63,154 nucleotides of DNA from CANRIN01 sp964493515 (GCA_964493515.1 CAZBNJ010000004.1:1-63154); one strand, 5' to 3'. Positions 9,037 to 18,704 are shown, counted from the stretch's first letter. Numbers and translations are program-made. Notes: generated by a model from the sequence alone, not told the origin.

Positions 9037-9894
9037 GTGGCAAAACGGAAGAAGGGTGCGTCGACAAGGGAGGAGTTCCGCCAGCTTCCCAGGTTAAAAA
9101 AGGTGCTTGCTGTCGTCTATCTCGTGCTGCGACTGTTGGTGATCGGCGTGCTCATTGCGCAGATATTCAAGCAGAACTGGATGAATGTCTTTACCTGTGT
9201 GCTCACGCTGGTGCTCTTCTGCATCCCCTCGTTTATCGAGCGGCGGATAAAGATAGACGTGCCGGACACGCTCGAAATAATCGTGCTGTTCTTCATCTTT
9301 GCCGCCGAGATACTGGGGGAGATACGCGAATACTATATCGCATATCCGCTTTGGGACACGATGCTGCACACGGCAAACGGCTTTTTGATGGGAGCTATCG
9401 GCATATCGCTGATAAACATTCTGAACCGCTCGGACAGAGTGGCGCTGCGGCTGTCCCCGCTGTTCGTCGCGCTGGTGGCGTTCTGCTTCTCAATGACGAT
9501 AGGTGTGCTGTGGGAGTTTTTGGAGTATTCGGCGGACAGCCTTCTTGCAACCGATATGCAGAAGGACACGTTTGTCGGTCAGGTAAATACCGTGCTGCTC
9601 CATCCGGACGGGCGCAACATCCCCGTACACATCCCGATAGAGAGCGTTGTGATTAACGGCGAGGAGTGGCCGGGATATGTCGACATCGGACTGCATGACA
9701 CGATAAAGGATATGTTCGTCAACTTCATCGGCGCGGTGGTGTTTTCGACGTTCGGATTCTTCTATTCTCGGGGGAAGAACAGCAAAAAGGTGGTAGAAAG
9801 CCTTATGCTCAGCACGATAGACGAACCGAAAGAGCCGCCCGAGAATTGGGACGATGGTGAGGGCGGGGAACAGGATAAACCGAAAACGGAATAG
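9037..9894 (+). CDS. Multi-pass membrane protein, YjdF/DUF2238-like
   Basis: The function is unknown. The 285-residue protein has a basic N-terminus and about five membrane segments (roughly residues 28-50, 50-66, 80-97, 117-135, 147-165), then a soluble loop, a further hydrophobic stretch near 230-250 and an acidic, proline-rich tail. The segment WDTMLHTANGFLMGAIGISL resembles the DUF2238/YjdF family of membrane proteins. It starts at GTG 9037 with AGAAAGGAG about 8 bases before. It stands alone between tsaD and a terminator. Confidence 0.7.
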   Translation: MAKRKKGASTREEFRQLPRLKKVLAVVYLVLRLLVIGVLIAQIFKQNWMNVFTCVLTLVLFCIPSFIERRIKIDVPDTLEIIVLFFIFAAEILGEIREYYIAYPLWDTMLHTANGFLMGAIGISLINILNRSDRVALRLSPLFVALVAFCFSMTIGVLWEFLEYSADSLLATDMQKDTFVGQVNTVLLHPDGRNIPVHIPIESVVINGEEWPGYVDIGLHDTIKDMFVNFIGAVVFSTFGFFYSRGKNSKKVVESLMLSTIDEPKEPPENWDDGEGGEQDKPKTE

Positions 9895-9903
9895 CGAGGA
9901 TAT

Positions 9904-9931
9904 AAAAAGGGAGCCGCTTGGCTCCCTTTTT
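9904..9931 (+). terminator. Intrinsic terminator after the DUF2238-like gene
   Basis: AAAAAGGGAGCC, loop GCTT, then GGCTCCC followed by five T's. Confidence 0.9.
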
Positions 9932-9990
9932 CGTGCGCTTTCACACCTTCGCGGCGATATAATCATATCAGTGGACAGGGAGGTGGCGCG

Positions 9991-10887
9991 ATGCGCGTTG
10001 TATACATAGATGAGCTTTTCTTGCTGAATTTTGCGGTGGACTACATAATTCTGTATCTGACAGCCACCTTTTCGGCGCTTCCGCATCGCCGACTGCGCTT
10101 GCTTTTCGGAGCCGCCGCGGGTGCGCTGTACGCCGTCACTGCCTACTTCGCGGAGATATACGGCATGAAAGCGGTGTCGTCGCTTCCGATAAAGCTCGCC
10201 GCGGGAGCGATCGTCATACTGTGCGCGTTCGGATATTCGAGCGGTTCGGCATTTCTGAAGCGCGCGCTGCTGTTCCTCGTATTCTCGTTTCTTCTCGGCG
10301 GGCTTGCGTACGCTGCGGGACTGATGCTTGGCGGCAATATGTCGGGCGGAGTGATACAGGCGCCGCTTGCGGTGCGCGCCGTGTTGATAGCCGCCGCGCT
10401 TGGACTTGGACTGTGCGGCGTGTTTTCGCGCAGCGGAGGTCGCGAGATATCGGCGGGCAAGGCTGAGGTAATGATCACATATAACGGCAGAGAGACGCGG
10501 TTTTTCGCGCTGCGGGACAGCGGCAATCTGCTTCGCGATCCGCTGGATGGAAGCCCGGTCATAGTCTGCGCGACCGACGCGATAGAGCCGCTGTTCGACC
10601 GAGATGCAATGCGAAGGATACGCGAAAGCTCCGCCGTGGAGGTGGTAGCCGCGTTCGGTACGGACGGAGGATGGCGGCTGATACCCTGCTCGACCGCGTC
10701 GGGTTCGGCGCTGCTTGCGGCATTTCGCCCAACGGCAGCGGCGGTGGATGGCACTCGGGTGCGGGTGATGGTGGCGCTGTCGCCAAAACCGCTCGGCGTG
10801 ATGCCTGCGCTCGTGGGTGATATGAACGGAGCGAAGATATCAGGAGAGGAGGTGAGAGTGGATGCGAATATTGGAAAGGCTTCGTAG
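9991..10887 (+). CDS. spoIIGA: Sigma-E processing peptidase SpoIIGA
   Basis: This is the membrane aspartic protease that cleaves the pro-sequence from pro-sigma-E in the mother cell after a signal from the forespore. The N-terminal half is hydrophobic with about five helices (VVYIDELFLLNFAVDYIILY start). The C-terminal half holds the catalytic aspartate in LRDSGNLLRDPLDG, where Bacillus has DTGN. The 298-residue length is usual. It starts at ATG 9991 after GGGAGG and overlaps sigE by 26 bases, coupling protease and substrate synthesis. Confidence 0.93.
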   Translation: MRVVYIDELFLLNFAVDYIILYLTATFSALPHRRLRLLFGAAAGALYAVTAYFAEIYGMKAVSSLPIKLAAGAIVILCAFGYSSGSAFLKRALLFLVFSFLLGGLAYAAGLMLGGNMSGGVIQAPLAVRAVLIAAALGLGLCGVFSRSGGREISAGKAEVMITYNGRETRFFALRDSGNLLRDPLDGSPVIVCATDAIEPLFDRDAMRRIRESSAVEVVAAFGTDGGWRLIPCSTASGSALLAAFRPTAAAVDGTRVRVMVALSPKPLGVMPALVGDMNGAKISGEEVRVDANIGKAS

Positions 10888-11569
10888 CTTTTTTGAGCGG
10901 CTGCTCCGACGGCACGCGTGTGGACTGCACTATGTCGGCGGAAGTGACGTTCTTCCCGCACCGCTGCCGCCGGAAGAGGAGGCCATACAGATAGCGCGGC
11001 TTGCCGAAGGGTCGCGAGAAGCCCGCAGCATACTCATAGAGCACAATCTACGGTTGGTCGTATACATAGCGCGTCGATTTGACAACACAGGGGTGGGACT
11101 TGAGGATCTGGTGTCCATCGGCACTATCGGGCTGATAAAGGCGATAAATACCTACAATCCCGAGCGCAAAATAAAGCTTGCGACCTACGCGTCCCGCTGT
11201 ATCGAAAACGAGATACTGATGCACCTACGCAAGACCTCCAACCGCCGCGGCGAGATATCCATAGACGAGCCGCTTTCCACCGACTGGGACGGCAACGAGC
11301 TGCTGCTCAGCGACGTGCTCGGTACCGAGCCGGATGTCGTGCACCGCCCGATAGAGGACGAGACCGACCGCAAGCTGCTGTATCTTGCCATTGACAAGCT
11401 GGACGAGCGCGAGCGGACGATAATCGTGCACCGATTCGGACTGGACGGAGGCGGCGAGCGTACACAGAAGGAGGTAGCTGACGAGATGGGGATATCGCAG
11501 AGCTACATATCCAGGTTGGAGAAGAAGATAATCAGCCGTCTTCGCAGAGAGATAAAGAAAATGATGTAG
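10862..11569 (+). CDS. sigE: Sporulation sigma factor E, pro-form
   Basis: This is the first mother-cell-specific sigma factor. The 235-residue protein carries an N-terminal pro-sequence with an amphipathic basic helix and the conserved HYVGGSDVLPAPL junction, where cleavage is expected close to Tyr24. Sigma regions 2 (HNLRLVVYIARRF, GLEDLVSIGTIGLIKAI) and 4 (TQKEVADEMGISQSYISRLEKK) are intact. The likely start is ATG 10862, within the end of spoIIGA. In many relatives sigG follows; here a promoter and lon follow instead. Confidence 0.95.
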   Translation: MRILERLRSFFERLLRRHACGLHYVGGSDVLPAPLPPEEEAIQIARLAEGSREARSILIEHNLRLVVYIARRFDNTGVGLEDLVSIGTIGLIKAINTYNPERKIKLATYASRCIENEILMHLRKTSNRRGEISIDEPLSTDWDGNELLLSDVLGTEPDVVHRPIEDETDRKLLYLAIDKLDERERTIIVHRFGLDGGGERTQKEVADEMGISQSYISRLEKKIISRLRREIKKMM

Positions 11570-11574
11570 GGTAC

Positions 11575-11603
11575 TTGCGAAAAAGCGCGTTATGCCTTAA
11601 AAT
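11575..11603 (+). promoter_or_regulatory. Sigma-A-type promoter for lon
   Basis: TTGCGA at 11575-11580 and TAAAAT at 11598-11603 are 17 bases apart, giving an untranslated leader of about 55 bases. No CIRCE or CtsR operator was recognised. Confidence 0.6.
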
Positions 11604-11665
11604 ATATACTTGGATAGAATCGGGCGGACCGCCCGTGACGATACATCACAGATATGAGGTAGAAA

Positions 11666-14041
11666 ATGGATAGAGAGATTGAAACAAAGGGTATGACAAT
11701 GCCGATGTTCGTGCTTCGCGGACTGACGGTTTTCCCGAAGATGGTGCTGTTTTTCGACATATCCCGCGAGCGTTCGAGCAGTGCGCTCGAGGACATTCTG
11801 CGCGCCGAACAGACGGTGTTTCTCGCCGCGCAGCGCGAGCCGTCGGAGGACGAGCCGCCGCTCGACTGTGTCTACGAGATGGGCACGGTGTCCCGCGTCT
11901 GCCAGATTTTCCGTCTCCCCGACGACACGCTCCGTGTGCTCGTCGAGGGACTGTACCGCGCGAAGCGGACGGAGGTGAGCGGCAAGGCGCCGGTGTACCA
12001 CGCGGTGGTCGAGCGCATAGACGACCGCAAGCCGGGACGTGTGTCCGCGCAGCGTGTCGAAGCGCTGATACGCCGCACCCGCGACGCGTTCGCGGAATAC
12101 GCGCATGGGACCGAGCGTATCTCCGCCGAGATACTCTCCGCGATAGAGCAGGAGAGCGACCCGGGGTATCTTGCCGACTATGTGGCACAGAATATGCCTA
12201 TATCGGTAGACCAGAAGCAGCAGATACTGGACGAGCCGCGAGTGCTGAAGCGCCTTGAGAGGGCGGCAGTGATGCTCTCGGGCGAGTGCGAGATAGTCAA
12301 GCTGGAGCATTCGATACAGCAGCGAGTGCGCCAGCAGCTGGGACGCAGCCACCGCGAGTTCTACCTTCGCGAGCAGCTGCACATCATACGCGAGGAGCTG
12401 GGCGAGGAGCCGGAAAATGAGGGCGGAAACGACTATCGCGACAGGATACGCTCGCTCGAGCTTGCGGACGAGCACATCGAAAAGCTGCTCAAAGAGGTCG
12501 AGCGGCTGGACATGATGCATCCGTCCACACAGGAGGCGGCGGTCGTGCGCACCTATCTCGACACGGTGCTCGAGCTGCCGTGGAACGAGTCGACAAAGGA
12601 TCGCACAGACCTATCGCGCGCGGCGAAGATACTGGATAAGAAGCACTACGGGCTTGAAAAGGTCAAGGAGCGCATACTCGAGTTTCTGGCGGTGCGCAAG
12701 CTCAAACCGGACATAGGCGGTCAGGTGATATGCCTGGTCGGACCTCCGGGAGTGGGCAAGACCTCGGTGGCGATGAGCATTGCCGAGGCGATGGGTCGCA
12801 AGACCGCGCGGCTGAGCCTTGGCGGAGTGCAGGACGAGGCGGAGATACGCGGACACCGCAAGACGTATGTCGGTGCGATGCCGGGACGCATAATGAACGC
12901 GCTTTCGCAGGCAGGCTCGAAAAACGCGGTGCTGATACTCGACGAGGTGGACAAGCTCGGCCACGATTTCCGCGGAGATCCGTCGGCGGCGCTGCTTGAG
13001 GTGCTGGACATCGAGCAGAACCACGCCTTCCGCGACCACTATATCGAGATACCGTTCGATCTGTCGCAGGTGCTGTTTGTCACCACCGCGAACACCGTGG
13101 ACACGATACCGCGTCCGCTGCTCGACCGCATGGAGGTCATTGAGCTGTCGAGCTACACCGACGAGGAGAAGATAAAGATAGCCACGCGACATCTGCTGCC
13201 GAAACAGCTTGAGAAGCACGGACTGAGCTCGAACACGATGAAGCTTTCGACCGGCGCGATACGCGAGCTTATCGAGTGCTACACACGCGAGAGCGGCGTG
13301 CGAAACCTCGAGCGCGAGATATCGTCGCTCTGCCGCAAGGCGGCAAAGACGATAGCCGAGGGCAAGAGCGAATGTGTACACATCGCGGCACATGACCTCG
13401 AGCCTATGCTGGGGCCGCACCGTTACAAGCCGGAGCGCCGCAGCGGTCGCGACGAGGTCGGAGTCGTGTGCGGACTTGCCTGGACTTCGGTCGGAGGGGA
13501 GATACTCGAGACCGAGGTGGGCATAGTCCCCGGCAGCGGCAAGATAGAGCTTACCGGCAACCTGGGCGACGTGATGAAAGAGAGCGCCCGAGCAGCAATA
13601 ACATACATACGCTCGGTCGCGGATAAGATGGGCATCGACCCAGATTTTCACAAGAACCGCGACATCCATATCCACTTCCCGGAGGGCGCGATACCCAAGG
13701 ATGGGCCGTCCGCAGGCGTCACGATAGCCACCGCGATATGCTCGGCGCTGCTCGAAGCCCCGGTGCGCTCGGATGTGGCTATGACCGGTGAGATAACCCT
13801 TCGCGGCCGTGTGCTGCCGATAGGAGGGCTTCGCGAAAAGACGATGGCGGCATATCGCAACGGCATCCGCACCGTGATAATCCCCGCCGAAAACGAGAGC
13901 GATCTTGCGGAGATAGACAAGACGGTCCGCAGCGCGCTGAACTTTGTGACGGTAAAGGACGCGCTCGCGGTGTTCCGCACGGCGATAAATCTCTCCGCGG
14001 CGAAGAAAAGTGAGGTAAAAAGTGTCGATAAACCTGCATAA
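11666..14041 (+). CDS. lon: ATP-dependent protease La (LonA type)
   Basis: This cytosolic AAA+ serine protease degrades damaged and regulatory proteins. The order is N-terminal substrate domain (1-200), coiled helical region, AAA+ module with Walker A GPPGVGKT near residue 358 and Walker B VLILDEVDK, then the protease domain with the Ser-Lys dyad: Ser in DGPSAG near residue 682 and Lys in REKTMAAY near 724. The 791-residue length is normal. Its last 20 bases overlap engB, the same pairing found in Bacillus (lonA-ysxC). Confidence 0.97.
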   Translation: MDREIETKGMTMPMFVLRGLTVFPKMVLFFDISRERSSSALEDILRAEQTVFLAAQREPSEDEPPLDCVYEMGTVSRVCQIFRLPDDTLRVLVEGLYRAKRTEVSGKAPVYHAVVERIDDRKPGRVSAQRVEALIRRTRDAFAEYAHGTERISAEILSAIEQESDPGYLADYVAQNMPISVDQKQQILDEPRVLKRLERAAVMLSGECEIVKLEHSIQQRVRQQLGRSHREFYLREQLHIIREELGEEPENEGGNDYRDRIRSLELADEHIEKLLKEVERLDMMHPSTQEAAVVRTYLDTVLELPWNESTKDRTDLSRAAKILDKKHYGLEKVKERILEFLAVRKLKPDIGGQVICLVGPPGVGKTSVAMSIAEAMGRKTARLSLGGVQDEAEIRGHRKTYVGAMPGRIMNALSQAGSKNAVLILDEVDKLGHDFRGDPSAALLEVLDIEQNHAFRDHYIEIPFDLSQVLFVTTANTVDTIPRPLLDRMEVIELSSYTDEEKIKIATRHLLPKQLEKHGLSSNTMKLSTGAIRELIECYTRESGVRNLEREISSLCRKAAKTIAEGKSECVHIAAHDLEPMLGPHRYKPERRSGRDEVGVVCGLAWTSVGGEILETEVGIVPGSGKIELTGNLGDVMKESARAAITYIRSVADKMGIDPDFHKNRDIHIHFPEGAIPKDGPSAGVTIATAICSALLEAPVRSDVAMTGEITLRGRVLPIGGLREKTMAAYRNGIRTVIIPAENESDLAEIDKTVRSALNFVTVKDALAVFRTAINLSAAKKSEVKSVDKPA

Positions 14042-14618
14042 TGCCGAATTTCTGCGCTCCGCCGCCGGAAAGGACGGATTTATCCGCGACGGGCTGCCAA
14101 AGGTGGCGTTTGCCGGACGCTCGAATGTCGGCAAGTCGTCTACGATAAACGCGCTGCTCAACCGAAAGTCGCTCGCGCGCGTTAGCGAAAGCCCCGGCAA
14201 GACCGCGCACGTCAACTACTTTTTGATAGACAAGAAGGCGTATCTGGTGGATCTGCCGGGATACGGCTTTGCGCGCGTGAGCCAAAAGGAGCGCGAACGC
14301 TGGGGTCGGATGATGGAGGACTACTTCGCCGACCGCGCGGCGGGACCGAATCTGTGCGTGCTCATCGTGGACAGCCGCCACGCACCCACCGCCGACGACC
14401 GCCAGATGCTTGACTACTTCCGCCAGTGCGGCTACGAATTTGTGGTCGCGGCGAACAAGGCGGACGGCATAAAGAAGTCGCGGCGGGAGGCGTCGCTCGC
14501 GACCATACGCGAGGTGCTGACGCTTGACGAGCACAACCCGATAATACTCTACTCCGCAAAAAAGAAGGACGGTCTGAAACCGCTGCTCGACGCGGTGCTT
14601 GCCGCGTGGAACGCTTAG
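14022..14618 (+). CDS. engB: Ribosome biogenesis GTPase EngB/YsxC
   Basis: This essential GTPase assists late assembly of the large ribosomal subunit. The G1 loop GRSNVGKSS is near residues 31-39, G3 is DLPGYGFA and G4 is AANKADG. The 198-residue length is usual. It starts at GTG 14022 inside the end of lon, with a GAGG Shine-Dalgarno just before, so it is coupled to lon translation. A terminator follows. Confidence 0.95.
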   Translation: MSINLHNAEFLRSAAGKDGFIRDGLPKVAFAGRSNVGKSSTINALLNRKSLARVSESPGKTAHVNYFLIDKKAYLVDLPGYGFARVSQKERERWGRMMEDYFADRAAGPNLCVLIVDSRHAPTADDRQMLDYFRQCGYEFVVAANKADGIKKSRREASLATIREVLTLDEHNPIILYSAKKKDGLKPLLDAVLAAWNA

Positions 14619-14629
14619 ACCACACCCAA

Positions 14630-14652
14630 ACGAGCCGACAGGCTCGTTTTTT
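14630..14652 (+). terminator. Intrinsic terminator after engB
   Basis: ACGAGCC, loop GACA, GGCTCGT, then a run of T's. The same hairpin faces the end of the convergent yunB-like gene. Confidence 0.9.
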
Positions 14653-14657
14653 GCGCT

Positions 14658-15389
14658 CTAATGCAGATAGCCGCCGTATATTTCGTGCATATCCAGCCCG
14701 GTGTCCTCAAGATAGGTGTAGCTCTGCGGGACATCTCCGACGATGACCGTCTCGGCGGCTACCACCTGTGAGCTGACCGTCGTAGAGGTCTCGTATCCGG
14801 GGAGCAGTATCGTTATCTCCGCGCTGACGGTGACGATTATCTGGTGCCTGGTCTGGTTTATTCCGGCGGTGGAGACGTTGGTGGAGAAGTCCGCCCACGC
14901 GCTGCCGACCGGCACGATGATTATCGGAATGTTCGGACCGCGTCCGCTGAACAGTTCACCGTCGATTATGTTGCCGAGCGGTATGTACAGCTCGGAGTTG
15001 TCCATGTTGTTTATCCGTTCGAGAACCAGAGCGGTCACGTCCGATTTGAATCGGTTTATCGCCGCCATATCGGTCTTCAGCGCCGTGACCCGACCGTTTG
15101 CGTCGGTCTCCAGATGGATAAAGTCCTCGTATTCCACGCCCGCAAGCGCTATCTGATCGTTTATCGCGTCGTTTATCACCTCTCCCGCGAGATACACGAC
15201 TCGGCTTGTGGCGAGCTTTTCGACCACCGGCGTAAGGCGCTTTTTGAACCAAGCAGCGGCAAGAGCTATCACGACAATGACGACGGCAAGCTTTATCAAT
15301 CGCCTTGTGCCGGTATGCTGTACGGCGAGTCCGCGCCGCGATCGCCGACGCACCCGCGCGCGCCGTATGGCTACCGAGATACGGCCCAT
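14658..15389 (-). CDS. Sporulation protein YunB-like
   Basis: It is probably a sporulation membrane protein of the YunB family, required for late spore development in Bacillus. It has an arginine-rich N-terminus, one membrane helix (LIKLAVVIVVIALAAAWF, about residues 31-48) and an extracytoplasmic C-terminal domain with the family patterns INDAINDQI, PLGNIIDGELF and a late VQ-like TTTVSSQVVAAETVIVGDVP. The start at 15389 is set by GGGAGGCGAT immediately upstream; the longer open frame to 15506 has no ribosome site. It faces engB tail to tail. Confidence 0.82.
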   Translation of the reverse strand: MGRISVAIRRARVRRRSRRGLAVQHTGTRRLIKLAVVIVVIALAAAWFKKRLTPVVEKLATSRVVYLAGEVINDAINDQIALAGVEYEDFIHLETDANGRVTALKTDMAAINRFKSDVTALVLERINNMDNSELYIPLGNIIDGELFSGRGPNIPIIIVPVGSAWADFSTNVSTAGINQTRHQIIVTVSAEITILLPGYETSTTVSSQVVAAETVIVGDVPQSYTYLEDTGLDMHEIYGGYLH

Positions 15390-15481
15390 TGTATCGCCTC
15401 CCGTTAAGTCTATGCGTTGGCGGGCTGTCCGCTTTCGCATATTTTTGATTTCCCGGGAAACAATGGGCGTGAGGTGGGAAA

Positions 15482-16156
15482 ATGCAATTGGTTTTTGTTC
15501 GCGCACTGATACTTTATGTCATAATCGTTGTCGCGATGCGTGTCATGGGAAAACGCCAGCTTGGGCAGCTGTCCGCGAGCGAATTTGTCGTGGCGATGAT
15601 GATGAGTGAGCTTGCGAGTGTGCCGATGCAGGACACGGGAATACCGCTGTTATATGGAATTATCCCGATAGCGCTGCTCGTAGGGCTGGAGTTCCTGTCG
15701 ACCTTCGGGGAGATGAAGAGTATCAGATTTCGCACGCTTCTGAGCGGCAGACCGTCGATAATCGTCCGCGAGGGAAAGATAGACCAGCGCGCGCTGCAAA
15801 AGAACCGCATGACGGTGGACGAGCTTATCGAGGAGCTGCGAAAGAAGGACGTCACCGACCTGAATAAGCTGCGTTATGTGATACTCGAGCCGGGCGGGAA
15901 GATATCAACGGTACTCTACTGCGCGGACAGCCCCGCCACGCCGCGCGACTTTGGGCAGAATCCGGTGGAGAAGGGACTGCCGATGACGCTTATAAGCGAC
16001 GGTCGGATAATCGGACACAACCTCGAAAAGCGCGGACTTGACCGAGTATGGCTGGACAAGACGCTCGCGACGAGCGGCAAAGCTCCCAGCGACATATTCC
16101 TTATGACGATAGACGACAGCGGCTCTGTTTTTGTCGAGCCAAAGGAGGCAGGATGA
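15482..16156 (+). CDS. YetF-like DUF421 membrane protein
   Basis: This belongs to the DUF421/YetF family, found repeatedly in spore formers and of uncertain biochemical role. Three N-terminal membrane helices (LILYVIIVVAMRVMG and onward) are followed by the conserved soluble module SGRPSIIVREGKIDQRALQKNRMTVDELIEELR. The 224-residue length is usual. The start at ATG 15482 has GAGGTGGG before it. It overlaps the next gene by 4 bases, and the pair (YetF plus DUF4363) is a common unit. Confidence 0.88.
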   Translation: MQLVFVRALILYVIIVVAMRVMGKRQLGQLSASEFVVAMMMSELASVPMQDTGIPLLYGIIPIALLVGLEFLSTFGEMKSIRFRTLLSGRPSIIVREGKIDQRALQKNRMTVDELIEELRKKDVTDLNKLRYVILEPGGKISTVLYCADSPATPRDFGQNPVEKGLPMTLISDGRIIGHNLEKRGLDRVWLDKTLATSGKAPSDIFLMTIDDSGSVFVEPKEAG

Positions 16157-16527
16157 GGTATTTGCTTATCGGACTTGCGATAATCGCGGCGGTTGGCGCG
16201 TTCTGCATGATAAACGGCGCTATAGTAGACCGCAGTCTCGGCGAGCTTGAGGAGATCGTGGCTCTCGCGATAGAGCGGGTCGCGGAGGGAGACGACGCAG
16301 GCGCGCTCGAACAGATAAACCACGCAAGCGAACTCTTTGACGAGCGGTCGTTCTATCTCACGACAATGCTTATCCATCGTGGTGTGGACGATGCGTACAA
16401 GCAGATACTCATCACAAAAGAGATGCTGGAGATGGAGGAGGATGTGGGCGACGCACTTCCGGCGGCATACGAGGCGCTGAAGCTGCTCAGGCGAGAGGAA
16501 AAACTGCTGCTTGGCAACATCTTTTGA
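16153..16527 (+). CDS. DUF4363 family membrane-anchored protein
   Basis: The function is unknown. It is a 124-residue protein with one N-terminal membrane helix (YLLIGLAIIAAVGAFCMI) and a helical outer domain of the DUF4363 type. The start ATG 16153 overlaps the YetF-like stop (ATGA) and follows AAGGAGG, so the in-frame extension back to 16048 is rejected. It probably acts with the YetF-like partner at the membrane. Confidence 0.8.
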   Translation: MRYLLIGLAIIAAVGAFCMINGAIVDRSLGELEEIVALAIERVAEGDDAGALEQINHASELFDERSFYLTTMLIHRGVDDAYKQILITKEMLEMEEDVGDALPAAYEALKLLRREEKLLLGNIF

Positions 16528-16539
16528 GCGTGATTCCGC

Positions 16540-16568
16540 TTGCCAAAACGGTAGATTTGGGGTATAAT
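16540..16568 (+). promoter_or_regulatory. Sigma-A-type promoter for ligA
   Basis: TTGCCA at 16540-16545, a 17-base spacer and TATAAT at 16563-16568; the start codon is 35 bases further on. Confidence 0.85.
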
Positions 16569-16602
16569 TTTCTCAAGAAAATCTGCCAAACGGAGAGAGC
16601 TT

Positions 16603-18579
16603 ATGAGTGACATTGAGAGGGAACTGGCGGCGCTGAAGTCGGAGATAGAAGTCCACTGGCGCAGGTACTACATCGAGGACGCGTCGACGATAACCGACTA
16701 TGAATACGACATGCTGATGCAGCGCCTGAAGGCGATAGAGGCGGAGCATCCCGAGCTGATAACGCCCGATTCGCCGACACAGCGGGTTGGCGGCGCGGCG
16801 GTCGCGGGATTTGAGGAGGTCACGCATCGTGTGCCGTTGCAGAGCCTAAACGACGTGTTCAGCGAGGAGGAGGTACGCGACTTCGATACGCGTATGCGCG
16901 AGCTGTTCGGTGACCGTGTGGAGTATACGGTAGAGCCGAAGGTGGACGGCCTGTCGATGTCGCTTGAGTACGAGAACGGCATACTGACGCGCGGAGCGAC
17001 GCGTGGAAACGGCGCGGTCGGCGAAAACGTGACAACGAATCTGCGCACGATACGCACGCTTCCGCTGCGCACGACCGAAGCCTCCGCCGAGCTGATAGTC
17101 CGTGGAGAGGTGTATATGCCGCGCAAGGTGTTCGAGGAGCTGAACGCGGAGCGCGAGCGTGACGAACAGCCGCTGCTCGCGAATCCCCGCAACGCCGCGG
17201 CAGGCGCTATGCGTCAACTCGACCCAAAAGTTGCCGCCGCGCGCCGGCTCGATCTGATAGTTTTCAACCTACAGCTTGTAAATGGGAAAGCCTTTATAAC
17301 ACATTCGGAGACATTGGATTTCATTGCGGCGCAGGGCTTCAGGACAATACCGTACACGCGTTGCCGCACAATAGATGAGGTTATTCAGCGCATACATGAT
17401 ATCGGAGAAAATCGGGAGCAGTTCCCGTACGACATAGACGGCGCGGTCGTAAAGCTAAACAGCTTGACAGACCGTGAGACAGCCGGTTCGACCGCAAAGG
17501 CGCCTCGCTGGGCGGTCGCGTTCAAATATCCGCCGGAGGAGAAGCCGTCCCGTCTGAAGGCGATAACGATACAGGTCGGAAGGACTGGCGTTTTGACCCC
17601 CAAGGGAGAGATAGAGCCGGTTCGGCTCGCGGGCACGACGGTAACCAACGTGACGCTGCACAACGAGGACTTTATCGCAGAGAAGGATCTGCGGATAGGC
17701 GACACGCTCATCGTCCGCAAAGCGGGTGATATCATTCCCGAAGTTGTCGGAGTTGACTATTCAAAGCGTCCAAACGATGCCGAAAAGTACGAATTTCCGA
17801 GAACCTGCCCGGTCTGCGGCGCGGCGGCGGTCCGCGAAGAAGGTGCCGCTGCGGTTCGGTGCACCGGTGCGGAGTGCCCGGCGCAGCTGGTGCGAAGTAT
17901 CGCGCACTTCACATCCCGCGACGCGATGGATGTCGAGGGCATGGGCATGAAGGCGTGTGAGCAGTTTGTTGCGGCTGGCATCCTGCGCTCCTGCGCCGAC
18001 CTGTACACGCTCACTGCGGAACAGGTCTTAGGGCTTGAGGGATGGGCGGAAAAGTCCACTCAAAACCTGCTTGCGAGCATCGAAAACTCGAAGCACGCGG
18101 GTCTGGATAAGCTGCTCTACGCGTTCGGAATACGCCACATCGGACAGAAGGCGGCGCAGCTGTTGGCAAAGAAATACAAGACTTTTGACGCGCTTTTGGC
18201 GGCGGACGCGGATGATATCGCCGGAATATACGACGTCGGAGAGGTAATGGCGGACAGCTTTGTAGCCTGGCGCAGCGGGGCGGGGCATCTTATCGAGCGG
18301 CTTCGTGAGACGGGAGTGGACTTCACATACTCGGATGACGGCGGATCGGACAAGCTGGAGGGCAAGACCTTCGTCCTGACCGGCACACTGTCCAAGTATA
18401 CGCGAAAAGAAGCGGAGGCGCTCATACAGCGCGCCGGCGGGAGCTGCTCGTCGAGCGTGTCCAAGAAGACTGACTATGTCGTAGCGGGTGAGGACGCCGG
18501 CTCCAAGCTCCGTAAAGCTCAAGAACTTGACATTCCGATTTTGAGTGAAGATGATCTGGAAAAACTGTTAAGCGAATAA
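16603..18579 (+). CDS. ligA: NAD-dependent DNA ligase
   Basis: It seals nicks in replication and repair using NAD+. Domains in order: Ia, adenylation domain with the nucleotidyl-accepting lysine in EPKVDG near residue 112, OB fold, a four-cysteine zinc finger (CPVCG...CTGAECP, about residues 402-428), helix-hairpin-helix repeats and a C-terminal BRCT domain (about 585-658). The 658-residue length is usual. It has its own promoter and terminator, so it is a single-gene unit. Confidence 0.97.
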   Translation: MSDIERELAALKSEIEVHWRRYYIEDASTITDYEYDMLMQRLKAIEAEHPELITPDSPTQRVGGAAVAGFEEVTHRVPLQSLNDVFSEEEVRDFDTRMRELFGDRVEYTVEPKVDGLSMSLEYENGILTRGATRGNGAVGENVTTNLRTIRTLPLRTTEASAELIVRGEVYMPRKVFEELNAERERDEQPLLANPRNAAAGAMRQLDPKVAAARRLDLIVFNLQLVNGKAFITHSETLDFIAAQGFRTIPYTRCRTIDEVIQRIHDIGENREQFPYDIDGAVVKLNSLTDRETAGSTAKAPRWAVAFKYPPEEKPSRLKAITIQVGRTGVLTPKGEIEPVRLAGTTVTNVTLHNEDFIAEKDLRIGDTLIVRKAGDIIPEVVGVDYSKRPNDAEKYEFPRTCPVCGAAAVREEGAAAVRCTGAECPAQLVRSIAHFTSRDAMDVEGMGMKACEQFVAAGILRSCADLYTLTAEQVLGLEGWAEKSTQNLLASIENSKHAGLDKLLYAFGIRHIGQKAAQLLAKKYKTFDALLAADADDIAGIYDVGEVMADSFVAWRSGAGHLIERLRETGVDFTYSDDGGSDKLEGKTFVLTGTLSKYTRKEAEALIQRAGGSCSSSVSKKTDYVVAGEDAGSKLRKAQELDIPILSEDDLEKLLSE

Positions 18580-18622
18580 CTTTACGGACACAAATTCCGA
18601 CAAAGAATACAGCTTTACAGAA

Positions 18623-18647
18623 GAGAGGCGCGCCGCCTCTCTTTTTT
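18623..18647 (+). terminator. Intrinsic terminator after ligA
   Basis: GAGAGGCG, loop CGC, CGCCTCTC and a T run. Confidence 0.88.
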
Positions 18648-18704
18648 CTTTGCATATATCGCGGACAAGCGCAATATGCTTGCAACAGAACGGGAGGTGC
18701 AAGT

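Noticed and set aside
12611..14215. 534-codon minus-strand frame opposite lon and engB
   Set aside because: Anti-sense to intact, well-conserved genes and without motifs or ribosome site.
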